NCBI GenBank assembly: GCA_001725415.1
Contig: MEGH01000099.1
Coordinates: 26,967 to 90,966 of the forward strand
Length of the DNA stretch: 64,000 bases
Direction of reading: 5' to 3'
Source of the DNA: Pseudonocardia sp. SCN 73-27
GTDB taxonomy: Bacteria; Actinomycetota; Actinomycetes; Mycobacteriales; Pseudonocardiaceae
Shown: one piece after another, positions 16,626 through 25,065 of the stretch
Layout of the letters: every line of letters starts with the position of its first letter
Position numbering within the stretch: the stretch's first letter is position 1
Program-made: the position numbers and the translations under genes
The notes under the pieces: model-generated
Told to the model about the DNA's origin: nothing
Seen by the model: the letters and a program-made list of their open reading frames with translations, nothing else
The model's database searches: none

Positions 16626-17354
16626 TCAGTCTGCTTCGCGGAGCAGCCTGGCCAGGTAGTCGAGGTCTTGCTGCAGGAGCGCCACGGCGCCGAGCGGCGT
16701 AGGCGCACTGGGGCGGCGCTCGTCGACCTGCACGACCATGGCCACGGCGTTGGCCGCGATCTGCTCAGCCACCGGGCCAGCGGGATGAGCGGGTGCAGGG
16801 TGGAACCACCAGGCCACCCAGTTGCACATGCCGATGATCGACAATGCCGTGACGCGACTGTCGAGGGGCCGGAACAGGCCGGCCACGATGCCCTCGTCGA
16901 GCACCCCGGTGACCTCGCGCAGGACGGCCCGGCGCGAGTCCAGGTGACGCTCCGCGATGTCGGAGGGCAGCGCCTGCTCGCTGCGGTCGAGCGTCCGGAA
17001 CTGGGCCGGGTTGTTGGCTCGCTGCAGGACAAGAGCCCGCACGAGCGCCTGTAGCTTCTGAGTGGAATCGAGGTCCGATCGTTCCCTCAGCGCACGGAGC
17101 GAGTTCGCGGCCTCCTGACTAGTCGCCTCGACCATCGCGACAAGCAGTTCCTCCTTGCTCCGCACGTAGTTGTAGAGGTTCGGCCTGCTCAGACCCACCG
17201 CATCCGCGACGTCCTGCAGCGTCGTCCCCTCGTAGCCGCGCTCGGCGAACAGCTGCATCGCCTGCTCGAGGATCTCGCTCATCATGAGCTTGCGCCGCGG
17301 CGCCTGCTTCCGGGGACCCCGGCCGTTGCCGCCCCGCTCGACGTCCTCCGTCAC
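16626..17354 (-). CDS. TetR-family transcriptional regulator
   Basis: About 242 residues. The N-terminal helix-turn-helix is clear: LMMSEILEQAMQLFAERG followed by TTLQDVADAVGLSRPNLYNYVRSKEELL. The C-terminal ligand domain is alpha-helical. It lies directly upstream of, and on the same strand as, the VOC-to-ligase operon, with an operator-like palindrome in the intervening 87 bp, so it probably represses that operon until an aromatic-CoA or similar effector binds. The start is uncertain: GTG at 17354 is chosen, but 17402 (GTG) or the Met pair near 17285 are possible. Confidence 0.82.
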   Translation of the reverse strand: MTEDVERGGNGRGPRKQAPRRKLMMSEILEQAMQLFAERGYEGTTLQDVADAVGLSRPNLYNYVRSKEELLVAMVEATSQEAANSLRALRERSDLDSTQKLQALVRALVLQRANNPAQFRTLDRSEQALPSDIAERHLDSRRAVLREVTGVLDEGIVAGLFRPLDSRVTALSIIGMCNWVAWWFHPAPAHPAGPVAEQIAANAVAMVVQVDERRPSAPTPLGAVALLQQDLDYLARLLREAD

Positions 17355-17529
17355 CCGGTCACCGTAGACGCCGTCCACTCCGGAGACCGGCGGCTCCTCC
17401 ACGTCGACCCGGCCGCCGCCGGGCCGAGGGGTGACGACCCGGCCCGGGTCGGCCCGGTGGGCAGGTCAGGCCGTCTCGCCCCGAATGGACCGAGGATCGC
17501 GCAAGTCGCCCCGTGAGTGGCTGTCCGGA

Positions 17530-17793
17530 CCTGTCGGACACCACGTCGGCGCATCCGTGCCCAGCGCGGTGATGATCTGGGCGCCGTAGGAGTGGCCCGC
17601 GACGATCGTGGGACCGTCCTGACGGGCCAGGCCCTGACGGACCCGCGCGACGTCGGCCGCCAGCGAGGACTCCGGGAACTGCGGCGCGGTGACGGTGAAA
17701 CCGTCGGCCTGCAGGCGCTCGATGACCGCCGCTCCAGCTGGAGCCGTCGGCCCACGCGCCGTGGACCAGGACGATGTTGACTCGGCGACTCAT
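17530..17793 (-). pseudogene. N-terminal fragment of an alpha/beta hydrolase, frameshifted
   Basis: The ATG at 17793 opens MSRRVNIVLVHGAWADGSSWS (oxyanion HG motif). An extra G then shifts the frame. The next frame continues AVIERLQADGFTVTAPQFP and reaches the nucleophile elbow VAGHSYGAQIITALG, after which homology stops. It is typical of the EstC/RsbQ-type small hydrolases. Truncated and frameshifted, hence non-functional. Confidence 0.7.
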
Positions 17794-17889
17794 GGCGTTC
17801 CCTTCCGGATGGCGGCCGCCGGGCCCAGGTGGAACGCCGCGGGCGGCCGAGCAACGGTGCACGCCCGTGAGCTGTCGCTGGTTCTCCCC

Positions 17890-18230
17890 CGAGGGCCGCG
17901 CCGGCTCGATGGCCGGGCAGGTCCGCGCGCTGCTGGCCCGGCAGGACCCGGGGTACTTCGCGGCCTGCTGGGACCCGATCTCCCGGCTCGACGTCGCCGC
18001 CGGCCTGGCGGCGCTCGACCTGCCCGTCCTGGTGCTCACCGGGGACGCCGACATCAGCCTGCCCCCGGCGCGGCGGAGACGCTCGCCCGCACCGCCGGGA
18101 CACGACGACGTTCACCGTTGCGGGCGGATGGCACCTCGGTGCCCACGAGCACCCGGAGCCCTACCGGGACGCGATCGAGGCCTTCCTCGCCATGCTCCCG
18201 ACCCACCCGAGCGGCACTGTCCTGCGGTAG
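17890..18230 (+). pseudogene. C-terminal fragment of an alpha/beta hydrolase, opposite strand
   Basis: The plus strand carries the back half of an alpha/beta hydrolase: MAGQVRALLARQDPGYFAAC, LPVLVLTGDADISLPP (catalytic-acid strand), a frame change near 18085, then TFTVAGGWHLGAHEHPEPY (catalytic-His region) and the stop at 18228. It has no N-terminal half. It faces the N-terminal fragment on the other strand, so this looks like inversion and decay, not one gene. Confidence 0.65.
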
Positions 18231-18284
18231 GTCCGCACGAGGGCGTCGTTCGCGCGCGATCCGATATCACCGCTGGTAGGCGGC

Positions 18285-19865
18285 TCAGGTCGTGGGGCCG
18301 GCGCCGCGCGGCCGGCGGTCCGCGGCGCGCAGGGGGCCTCCGGACCCGTACTGCATCGTCGAGGCGTAGCAGGCCAGGTAGAGCGCGAGGAACTGGCTCG
18401 GGTCGTCGAGGTCGACGCCGAGCACGTCGAGCACCCGCCGGATCCGGTACGCCACCGTGTTGCGGTGGAGGTAGAGCTGCTCGGAGGTGCGGCTGACCGA
18501 TCGGTTGTTCTCCAGGTAGACCCGCAGCGTCGTGGCGTACTCCTTCTGCTTGGCCTTGCCCAGTTCGGCCAGCGGGGCCATCAGGTCGTCGATGCTGTGC
18601 CGGACGGAGCTGGACGAGTACCACTCGACGAGCAGCCTGCTCAGCCCCGGCGCATCGAACAGCACCGGCTCGTTCAGCGCGCCGCGCAGCCGGGCGCTCT
18701 GCAGGGCGGAGTCCGCCTCGGCCCGGGAGGCGCGCATCCCCTGGAGGCCCTCGTGGGACCCGCCGATCCCGCAGAGCACCTCGAGGCCGGGCAGCGACGC
18801 GACCATCGCGTCGATCACGGTCTGCGCCGCGGTCCGCAGCCTGCGCAGCTCGGCCGGCCCGTCGGGACGGCTGCTGCTGCGCAGCAGCAGCACGCCACCC
18901 GCGCGGGGCGCCATCGTCCACCGCCCCTCGTGGTGGGCCACGGTCTGCACCGCGACCCGGCCGAGGGTCTGCGTGTGGTGATAGCTGGCGACGGGGTCGT
19001 CCTGCGCGAGCGCCGGCAGGTTCGCGAACTCCAGCTGCACGATCTGGTGCCACGCCTCGACCCGGACGCCGACGTCGGCGGCGCGGCGGATCAGCGGTCC
19101 GCCCTCCTCGGTGGTGGCGTCCAGCAGCTGGTTGAGCAGCTCGCCCGCGGACATGAGGGACAGCTCGTGCGCGCGTTCGGTCTCGATCGAGCGCCGCGTC
19201 ATCGCCGCGGCGATCCGCCACATCGCCAGCTGCGCGAGCGCGTCCTCGGCGGCGGTCGTCGACTCGCGCTGCAGCCAGGGGCCTTCCGGGTCGGTCAGCA
19301 CGGCGGGGATCCCGGTCAGCTGCGGGTCCCTGGCCACCAGCTGCAGGCCGAACGTCCGGGCGGCGCCGCTGCGCCGCAGCAGCGCCGCGTCGGTGAGCTG
19401 CTCGGACTCCAACGCGGCGACCTCGGCGCACACGCCGATGGCTCGATCCAGCAGCGTCGGCAACTGCGCGTCGAGCATCCGGACGACGGTCGTCAGCAGC
19501 CGGGTGACGTCGGCCGGTCTGGTGAGACGGATCAGCGACAGGTCCTCGCGGCGGGCCAGCGCAACCGCGCTGAGCGAGGGCCGCGGCGCGTCGGACTGCA
19601 GGACCAGGCCCGCGACGTCGGCGCCCAGCCGGCGCAGCGCGACGTCGAGCTTGTAGCCCTGCGCGTCACGCGACGCCGCCCGGCTGAGCACGACCAGCGC
19701 CTGCGGCGGGCTCTCGCCGATGTCGTGCAGGTCCTCGGCCAGCCACACGGCCCGGACGTCACGGTCGGTGGTGCCCGCCAGCACGTCCACGAGCGCAGGC
19801 TCGCGCCGCTCCAGCTCGGCCAGCACGTCCGAAACGGTCAGGCGCACCCATCGGGCTCCCTGCAT
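18285..19865 (-). CDS. PucR-family transcriptional regulator
   Basis: A 526-residue regulator. The N-terminal ~150 residues match the PucR-like sensor domain (LTVSDVLAELERREPALVDVLAG), the middle is a GGDEF-like/CdaR-type domain, and the C-terminus is the PucR helix-turn-helix (LRVYLENNRSVSRTSEQLYLHRNTVAYRIRR). PucR/CdaR proteins commonly activate purine or other N-heterocycle catabolism. It is divergent from the nine-gene LLM/DUF917/HyuA/molybdenum-hydroxylase operon at 20000, which it most likely controls. The ATG at 19865 fits the domain start. A longer frame upstream lacks family similarity. Confidence 0.85.
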   Translation of the reverse strand: MQGARWVRLTVSDVLAELERREPALVDVLAGTTDRDVRAVWLAEDLHDIGESPPQALVVLSRAASRDAQGYKLDVALRRLGADVAGLVLQSDAPRPSLSAVALARREDLSLIRLTRPADVTRLLTTVVRMLDAQLPTLLDRAIGVCAEVAALESEQLTDAALLRRSGAARTFGLQLVARDPQLTGIPAVLTDPEGPWLQRESTTAAEDALAQLAMWRIAAAMTRRSIETERAHELSLMSAGELLNQLLDATTEEGGPLIRRAADVGVRVEAWHQIVQLEFANLPALAQDDPVASYHHTQTLGRVAVQTVAHHEGRWTMAPRAGGVLLLRSSSRPDGPAELRRLRTAAQTVIDAMVASLPGLEVLCGIGGSHEGLQGMRASRAEADSALQSARLRGALNEPVLFDAPGLSRLLVEWYSSSSVRHSIDDLMAPLAELGKAKQKEYATTLRVYLENNRSVSRTSEQLYLHRNTVAYRIRRVLDVLGVDLDDPSQFLALYLACYASTMQYGSGGPLRAADRRPRGAGPTT

Positions 19866-19999
19866 CCGGTAGTTCACCACTGTGCAGCCTGAACAATCAA
19901 GGCTCCGAGCTTGTGCACAGCGCCATGGCCGCGAGTGGTCCACGCCACTAACGTCGTCGCAGCTCACGCGAAACGGACCGGACGTGGAAAGGACACTCG

Positions 20000-20992
20000 G
20001 TGGCAGCATCGCGTCTCGGCATCCTCCTGCTCAGCACCACCGCGCCGGAGCGCCTCGGTCAGATGTCCGCTCGGTGCGAGGACCTCGGTTTCGACGAGGT
20101 GTGGCTGGCCGAGGACTACTTCTTCTACGGCGGTTTCAACGCCGCTGCCCAGGCGCTCGCCGCCACCGGTCGGATTCGGGTCGGGCTCGGGGTGATCTCC
20201 TGCGTCGCCCGGCACCCGGCTGCGACGGCGATGGAGATCGCGTCGCTGGAGCGTTCCTTCCCGGGTCGGCTGTTGCCGGGGATCGGGCACGGCGTCCCGG
20301 CCTGGGTGGCGCAGATGGGTCTGACCCCGAAGTCACCGATGCGCGCGCTGACCGAGGCCGTCACCGGTATCCGGACGTTGCTGACCAGCTCGGAGCCGTT
20401 CACGACCGAGGGCGAGTACTTCACCTTCCGCGACGTGACCCTCTTCCACCCGCCGGGTGGCGAGGTGCCGCTGTACCTGGGAGTGATCGGGGCCAAGGGC
20501 TGCGAGCTGGCCGGCCGGATCGCCGACGGCAACGTGTTGTCGGTACTCGCGCCGACCGAGTACGTCACGTGGGCGCGCGACCTCGGGCAGCGCGGAATGG
20601 ATGCGGCGGGCCGATCGGGCACGTTCAGCGTCCCGACCTACGTGCTCACCGCGGTGGACGAGGACCGCGACCGGGCCCGCCGAGCCGTGCGCGAGTCGCT
20701 GGCGTTCTACCTGGACGCGATCGGTCCGACCCCGCTGACCGGCGTGATCGGCATCAACGACACCGTCGCCGAGCTGGCCGCCGGCGGCTTCGCCGCGCTC
20801 GTCGACGGCATGCCGGACGAGTGGGTCGACCGACTGGCGATCTGCGGCACCCCTGACGAGGTGGCCAAGCGGATCGAGCAGTACTGGGCCGCGGGCGCCG
20901 ACAGTGTCGTCCTCTCGCCACAGCCTGCCGGCACCGTCGAGTCCCAGCTCGAGCTGATCGCCGCCGAGGTGCTGCCGCGGTTGAGCCGGTGA
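20000..20992 (+). CDS. LLM-class flavin/F420-dependent oxidoreductase
   Basis: 330 residues of the luciferase-like TIM-barrel family. LGILLLSTTAPERL and DLGFDEVWLAEDYFFYGGF at the N-terminus, and LPGIGHGVPAWVAQMGL, resemble F420-dependent members (MER-like). The family oxidises or reduces substrates with F420 or FMN. As first gene of the heterocycle operon it may carry out a redox or ring-opening step. The GTG start at 20000 is preceded by GGAAAGGA. The stop overlaps the DUF917 start (GTGA). Confidence 0.82.
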   Translation: MAASRLGILLLSTTAPERLGQMSARCEDLGFDEVWLAEDYFFYGGFNAAAQALAATGRIRVGLGVISCVARHPAATAMEIASLERSFPGRLLPGIGHGVPAWVAQMGLTPKSPMRALTEAVTGIRTLLTSSEPFTTEGEYFTFRDVTLFHPPGGEVPLYLGVIGAKGCELAGRIADGNVLSVLAPTEYVTWARDLGQRGMDAAGRSGTFSVPTYVLTAVDEDRDRARRAVRESLAFYLDAIGPTPLTGVIGINDTVAELAAGGFAALVDGMPDEWVDRLAICGTPDEVAKRIEQYWAAGADSVVLSPQPAGTVESQLELIAAEVLPRLSR

Positions 20993-22077
20993 CGGCGGTC
21001 GAGGTGGGCACGCGGATCGACCTGGACAACCTACCGGCACTCTCCCTGGGCTGCACCGTCTTCGCCGGGGGCGGCGGCGGGGACCCGCGCATCGGCGAGC
21101 TCATGGCGATGGAGGCGATCCACCGGCTCGGACCCGTCGAGGTACTGCCGCTGGAGGCGCTCGCCGACGACGACCTGATCATGCCGTGCGGGATGATCGG
21201 GGCCCCGACGGTCATGGTGGAGAAGATTCCGAACGGGGCGGAGGGGCGGGTCATCCGCGAGACCTACGAGGACCGTTTCGGCCGGCACGTCGCCGCGGTG
21301 ATGCCGTTCGAGATGGGCGGGATCAACGGCGTACTGCCGGTCGCGTGGGCCGCCTACGCCGGCCTGCCGCTGCTCGACGCGGACTTCATGGGCCGTGCCT
21401 TCCCCGAGCTGCAGATGCTCACCCCGCACCTGTACGGGATGTCCGGCTCGCCGGCGGTGATCACCGACGAGCGGCTGCAGACCATCGTGTTCAACACCCG
21501 CGACAACATCTGGCTCGAACGGCTCGTCCGCAACTGCGTGGCGACGCTCGGTGGGTCCGCCTGCGGCGGCCTCTACCCGATGACGGCCGGGGCCGCGCGC
21601 CGACCTGCCATCACCGGCACGGTGACGCGGGCCATCCGGATGGGCGAGGCGATCCGGCGCGGGGGCGAGGACCCGCTCTCCGCGATCGGGCAGGTCGCGC
21701 CGCTGACCCGGCTCGGTCAGGGCAAGGTCGTCGACATCGAGCGGCGCACCAGCGGCGGTTTCGTCCGCGGCTCCGCGCTGGTCGAGGGCCTCGCCGCGGA
21801 CAAGGGTCGGCTCTTCCGGCTGGAGTTCCAGAACGAGAACCTCGTCGTGCTCGAGGACGGGGAGCCGCTCGCAACGGTCCCGGACATCATCACGCTGCTC
21901 GACCTGCACACCGGGCACGGGATCGTCACCGAGGGCATCCGCTACGGGCAGCGGATCGAGATCGTCGCGTTCCCCTCGCCCGAGGTGTGGACCAGCGCCG
22001 AGGGTCTCTCTGCGGTCGGCCCGCGGGCGTTCGGCTACGACTTCGACTACGTCGGTGTAGGGGTCCGTCATGGCTGA
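20989..22077 (+). CDS. DUF917 family protein (S-methyl-thiohydantoin desulfurase-like)
   Basis: A 362-residue DUF917 protein: LGCTVFAGGGGGDPRIGELM, LIMPCGMIGAPTVMVEKIPNG and the C-terminal EIVAFPSPEVWTS domain. The family is almost always found next to hydantoinase/oxoprolinase A proteins, as here. Some members are described as S-methyl-thiohydantoin desulfurases; that family name is from memory. The Cys in MPCGMIG and acidic loops could be catalytic. It overlaps the HyuA-like gene by 8 nt, so the two probably form one complex acting on a cyclic amide or thiohydantoin-like ring (inference). Confidence 0.8.
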   Translation: MTAVEVGTRIDLDNLPALSLGCTVFAGGGGGDPRIGELMAMEAIHRLGPVEVLPLEALADDDLIMPCGMIGAPTVMVEKIPNGAEGRVIRETYEDRFGRHVAAVMPFEMGGINGVLPVAWAAYAGLPLLDADFMGRAFPELQMLTPHLYGMSGSPAVITDERLQTIVFNTRDNIWLERLVRNCVATLGGSACGGLYPMTAGAARRPAITGTVTRAIRMGEAIRRGGEDPLSAIGQVAPLTRLGQGKVVDIERRTSGGFVRGSALVEGLAADKGRLFRLEFQNENLVVLEDGEPLATVPDIITLLDLHTGHGIVTEGIRYGQRIEIVAFPSPEVWTSAEGLSAVGPRAFGYDFDYVGVGVRHG

Positions 22078-23635
22078 GCCGGGCCGGCTGCGCGTCGGCA
22101 TCGACGTCGGCGGCACCAACACCGACGCCGTGATCGTCGACGACCAGGCCAAACTCCTGGCCAAGGTCAAGCACCCCACCACCTCCGACGTCACGACCGG
22201 CATCCTCTCGGCGCTGCGGCTGGTGCTCGCCCAGCTCGACGGCGCCGCCGCAGGGATCAGCCACGTGATGCTGGGTACGACCCACGCCACCAACGCGATC
22301 CTGGAGCGCCGCAACCTCAACAGGGTCGCCGCGATCCGCCTCGGCGGCCCTGCCACGCACTCCGTCCCCCCGTTGGCCGGATGGCCCGCCGACCTGCGCG
22401 CGGCGATCTCCTGCGGCGCGACGATCGTCGACGGCGGGGTGGAAATGACCGGGGAGCCGATCGTCCCGCTCGACGAGGACGCCGTGCGCCGCTTCCTCGA
22501 CGAGGTGGCCGAGCAGGCCGAGGGGGTGGCGATCTCCGGAGTCTTCTCGCCCGTGCTGTCCGACCAGGAGTACCGGGTCGAGGAGCTGGTCCGGGAGGTG
22601 CTCGGCGACGTCCCGGTCTCGCTCAGCCACGAGATCGGCTCGCTGGGGCTGCTGGAGCGGGAGAACGCGTGCGTGCTCAACGCCGCGCTGGTCGCGGTGG
22701 CGGCCAGGGTGACCGCCGGGCTGGGCGACGCGATGACCGTCAACGGGATCTCGGCCGAGGCCTACATCGCGCAGAACGACGGCACCCTGATGAGCCTGGA
22801 CTACGTGCGCCGCTACCCGATCCTCACCATCGGCAGCGGTCCCACCAACAGCATGCGCGGGGCCAGCTACCTGACCGGGGCGACCGACGCGCTGGTCGTG
22901 GACGTGGGCGGCACGTCGACCGACATCGGCATCCTCACGGCCGGCTTCCCGCGGGAGTCGTCCACCGCGGTCGAGATCGGCGGGGTGCGGACGAACTTCC
23001 GGATGCCCGACCTGGTCTCGCTGGCCATCGGCGGCGGCACGATCGTCGGCCCGGCCGGCGACGACGTGCAGCTCGGGCCGGGCAGTGTCGGGTACCGCCT
23101 CACCTCCGAGGCGCTGGTCTTCGGCGGGACGGTGCCCACGTTGACCGACGCGATCGTCGCCGCCGGCCGGGCGCACGGCATCGGCGACCCCTCCCGCACC
23201 GCCGCGCACGAGCGGCTGCTGCGCCGGGCCGTCGCCGCGTCCGACGCCCGGATCGAGGAGGGCGTGGACCGGGTGAAGACGTCCGGCCGTGAGCTGCCGC
23301 TGATCGCCGTGGGCGGGGGCAGCGGGCTCATCCCCGACTCGCTGGCCGGGGTCGCCGGGGTCGAACGGCCGGAGAACTACGACGTCGCCAACGCGATCGG
23401 CGCGGCGATCGCGTCGGTGTCCGGCGAGCTCGACCGTGTCTTCGCCTACGGCAAGGACGGCCGCGACGAGGCCATCGCCGAGGCCGTCCGGTTGGCCAGG
23501 GACGAGGCGATCCGTGCGGGCGCCGATCCAGGGCACGTCGAGGTGGTCGAGATCGAGGAGGTCCCGTTGGCCTATCTCACCGATCCGGTCGCCAGGGTTC
23601 GGGTGAAGGCGGCCGGGCCGTTGAAGACACATTGA
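22070..23635 (+). CDS. Hydantoinase/oxoprolinase A-family ATPase
   Basis: 521 residues with the actin-like ATPase signatures of HyuA/oxoprolinase: VGIDVGGTNTDAVIV (phosphate 1), GTTHATNAILERR, VVDVGGTSTDIGI (phosphate 2) and AIGGGTIVGP. It belongs to the short single-subunit group that pairs with DUF917, not the HyuA/HyuB acetone-carboxylase type (~700 aa). The likely role is ATP-dependent opening of a lactam or hydantoin-like ring. Followed by a 105-bp gap before the first molybdenum-hydroxylase trio. Confidence 0.85.
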   Translation: MAEPGRLRVGIDVGGTNTDAVIVDDQAKLLAKVKHPTTSDVTTGILSALRLVLAQLDGAAAGISHVMLGTTHATNAILERRNLNRVAAIRLGGPATHSVPPLAGWPADLRAAISCGATIVDGGVEMTGEPIVPLDEDAVRRFLDEVAEQAEGVAISGVFSPVLSDQEYRVEELVREVLGDVPVSLSHEIGSLGLLERENACVLNAALVAVAARVTAGLGDAMTVNGISAEAYIAQNDGTLMSLDYVRRYPILTIGSGPTNSMRGASYLTGATDALVVDVGGTSTDIGILTAGFPRESSTAVEIGGVRTNFRMPDLVSLAIGGGTIVGPAGDDVQLGPGSVGYRLTSEALVFGGTVPTLTDAIVAAGRAHGIGDPSRTAAHERLLRRAVAASDARIEEGVDRVKTSGRELPLIAVGGGSGLIPDSLAGVAGVERPENYDVANAIGAAIASVSGELDRVFAYGKDGRDEAIAEAVRLARDEAIRAGADPGHVEVVEIEEVPLAYLTDPVARVRVKAAGPLKTH

Positions 23636-23740
23636 CCTGTGCCGGCCGCACAGGTGCGGCGACGACCTCGTGCAGCCGGCACACAGCCTCAGGTGACCGT
23701 TCCCAACTTTGGCCGACACGACCGTCGGAAAGGAGGTGTC

Positions 23741-24592
23741 ATGGAACTGAGTACAGCGGACTCGGTCGACGCGGCCCTCGACGAGCTGTCGCGGCGGGGC
23801 GAGCGGTGCCGGGTCCTCGCGGGTGGCACCGACGTGATGATCCAGCTCGCCCGCCGGGAGATCACACCGGAGCACCTGCTGCACGTCGAGCGGCTCGGCG
23901 AGCTGCGGGCTGTCGAGACCGAGGGCAGCACCCGGCTCGGCGCGCTGGTGACCCACCGGGACCTGGCCGTCGGCCGGCTCGGACCCGGCTATGCCGCGGT
24001 CGCGGAGTCGGCCGCCACCGTAGGCGGCCTGCAGACCCAGGTCGTCGGCACGATCGGCGGCAACGTCTGCAACGCCTCGCCCGCCGCGGACACGTTGCCC
24101 GCGCTGCTCGTGCACGACGCCGAGGTGACGCTGCGCAGCGTGCGGGGGAGCCGGACCGTCCCGCTGGCCGAATTCGTCGTCGGCAGGCGGGTCACCACGC
24201 GGGCGCCCGACGAGCTGCTCACCACGATCACCCTGGGCCGGCCAATACCGCGCACCGGGGACGTCTATCTCAAGGTCGGCAGGCGCAGCGCGATGGAGGT
24301 GGCGATCGTCGGGCTCGCGGCACGGCTGACGTTCGACGGCACCGGCGTCGTCACCGACGCCCGGATCGCCGTCGCGTCGGTGGGACCGCGCCCGCTGCGC
24401 TCGGTCGGCGCCGAGACAGCCCTCGTCGGCGGCACCGGGGACGCGGAGTCGGTCCACGCGGCCGCGAAGGCCCTGCTGCAGGACGTCGACCCGATCGACG
24501 ACGTGCGCGGGACCGCGGACTACCGGCGCCGCGTGATCCCCGGGCTGCTCGGTAGGGCCGTCCGGGTCTGCGCAGAGCGAGCGGAGGGATGA
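23741..24592 (+). CDS. Molybdenum hydroxylase FAD subunit 1 (CutM/CoxM type)
   Basis: 283 residues, FAD-binding domain of the xanthine dehydrogenase family: RVLAGGTDVMIQLARRE (first FAD loop), TVGGLQTQVVGTIGGNVCNASPAADTLPALL (second) and the CO-dehydrogenase flavoprotein C-terminal domain. It passes electrons from the 2Fe-2S subunit to NAD+ or another acceptor. The ATG at 23741 is set by a perfect AAAGGAGGTG ribosome-binding site 5 nt upstream, which may signal higher expression of the trio. Overlaps the next gene by 4 nt. Confidence 0.88.
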   Translation: MELSTADSVDAALDELSRRGERCRVLAGGTDVMIQLARREITPEHLLHVERLGELRAVETEGSTRLGALVTHRDLAVGRLGPGYAAVAESAATVGGLQTQVVGTIGGNVCNASPAADTLPALLVHDAEVTLRSVRGSRTVPLAEFVVGRRVTTRAPDELLTTITLGRPIPRTGDVYLKVGRRSAMEVAIVGLAARLTFDGTGVVTDARIAVASVGPRPLRSVGAETALVGGTGDAESVHAAAKALLQDVDPIDDVRGTADYRRRVIPGLLGRAVRVCAERAEG

Positions 24593-25065
24593 GCCCGGTG
24601 GACGTCACGTTGACCGTCAACGGTAGGCGGGAGCAGGTCGAGGTCGGCCCGGCCGAGACGCTGCTGGGGATGTTGCGCGAGCGGCTGCGGCTGACCGGCA
24701 CCAAGGAGGGCTGCAACGAGGGCGAGTGCGGCGCGTGCACGGTGCTGGTCGACGGGCTCCCCGTGGACTCCTGCATCTATTCGGCCGCCGCCACGTCCGG
24801 ACGCTCGGTCGAGACCGTCGAGGGTCTCGCCGACGACGACCTGGGCCGCGACCTGCAGGCCGCGTTCGTCGCCGCCGGCGGCGTGCAGTGCGGGTTCTGC
24901 ACGCCCGGCTTCCTGACGACCCTCGTCGCCGTGCTGCGGGAGAACCCTGAACCGTCCGAGCCGGAGCTGCGCGAGGCGCTGGCCGGCAACATCTGCCGCT
25001 GCACCGGCTACAGCCAGATCCTCGACGCGGTCGCCGCGACGATCTCCGGGAGGAACCGACGATGA
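24589..25065 (+). CDS. Molybdenum hydroxylase 2Fe-2S subunit 1 (CutS/CoxS type)
   Basis: 158 residues with the two 2Fe-2S clusters of the xanthine dehydrogenase family. The plant-type cluster is GCNEGECGACTVLVDG plus a distal Cys. The helical-bundle cluster is VQCGFCTPGF and NICRCTGYSQI. It carries electrons from the molybdenum centre to the FAD subunit in the cytoplasm. Flanked by ATGA-type overlaps on both sides, so subunits are made in stoichiometric order M-S-L. Confidence 0.92.
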   Translation: MSPVDVTLTVNGRREQVEVGPAETLLGMLRERLRLTGTKEGCNEGECGACTVLVDGLPVDSCIYSAAATSGRSVETVEGLADDDLGRDLQAAFVAAGGVQCGFCTPGFLTTLVAVLRENPEPSEPELREALAGNICRCTGYSQILDAVAATISGRNRR

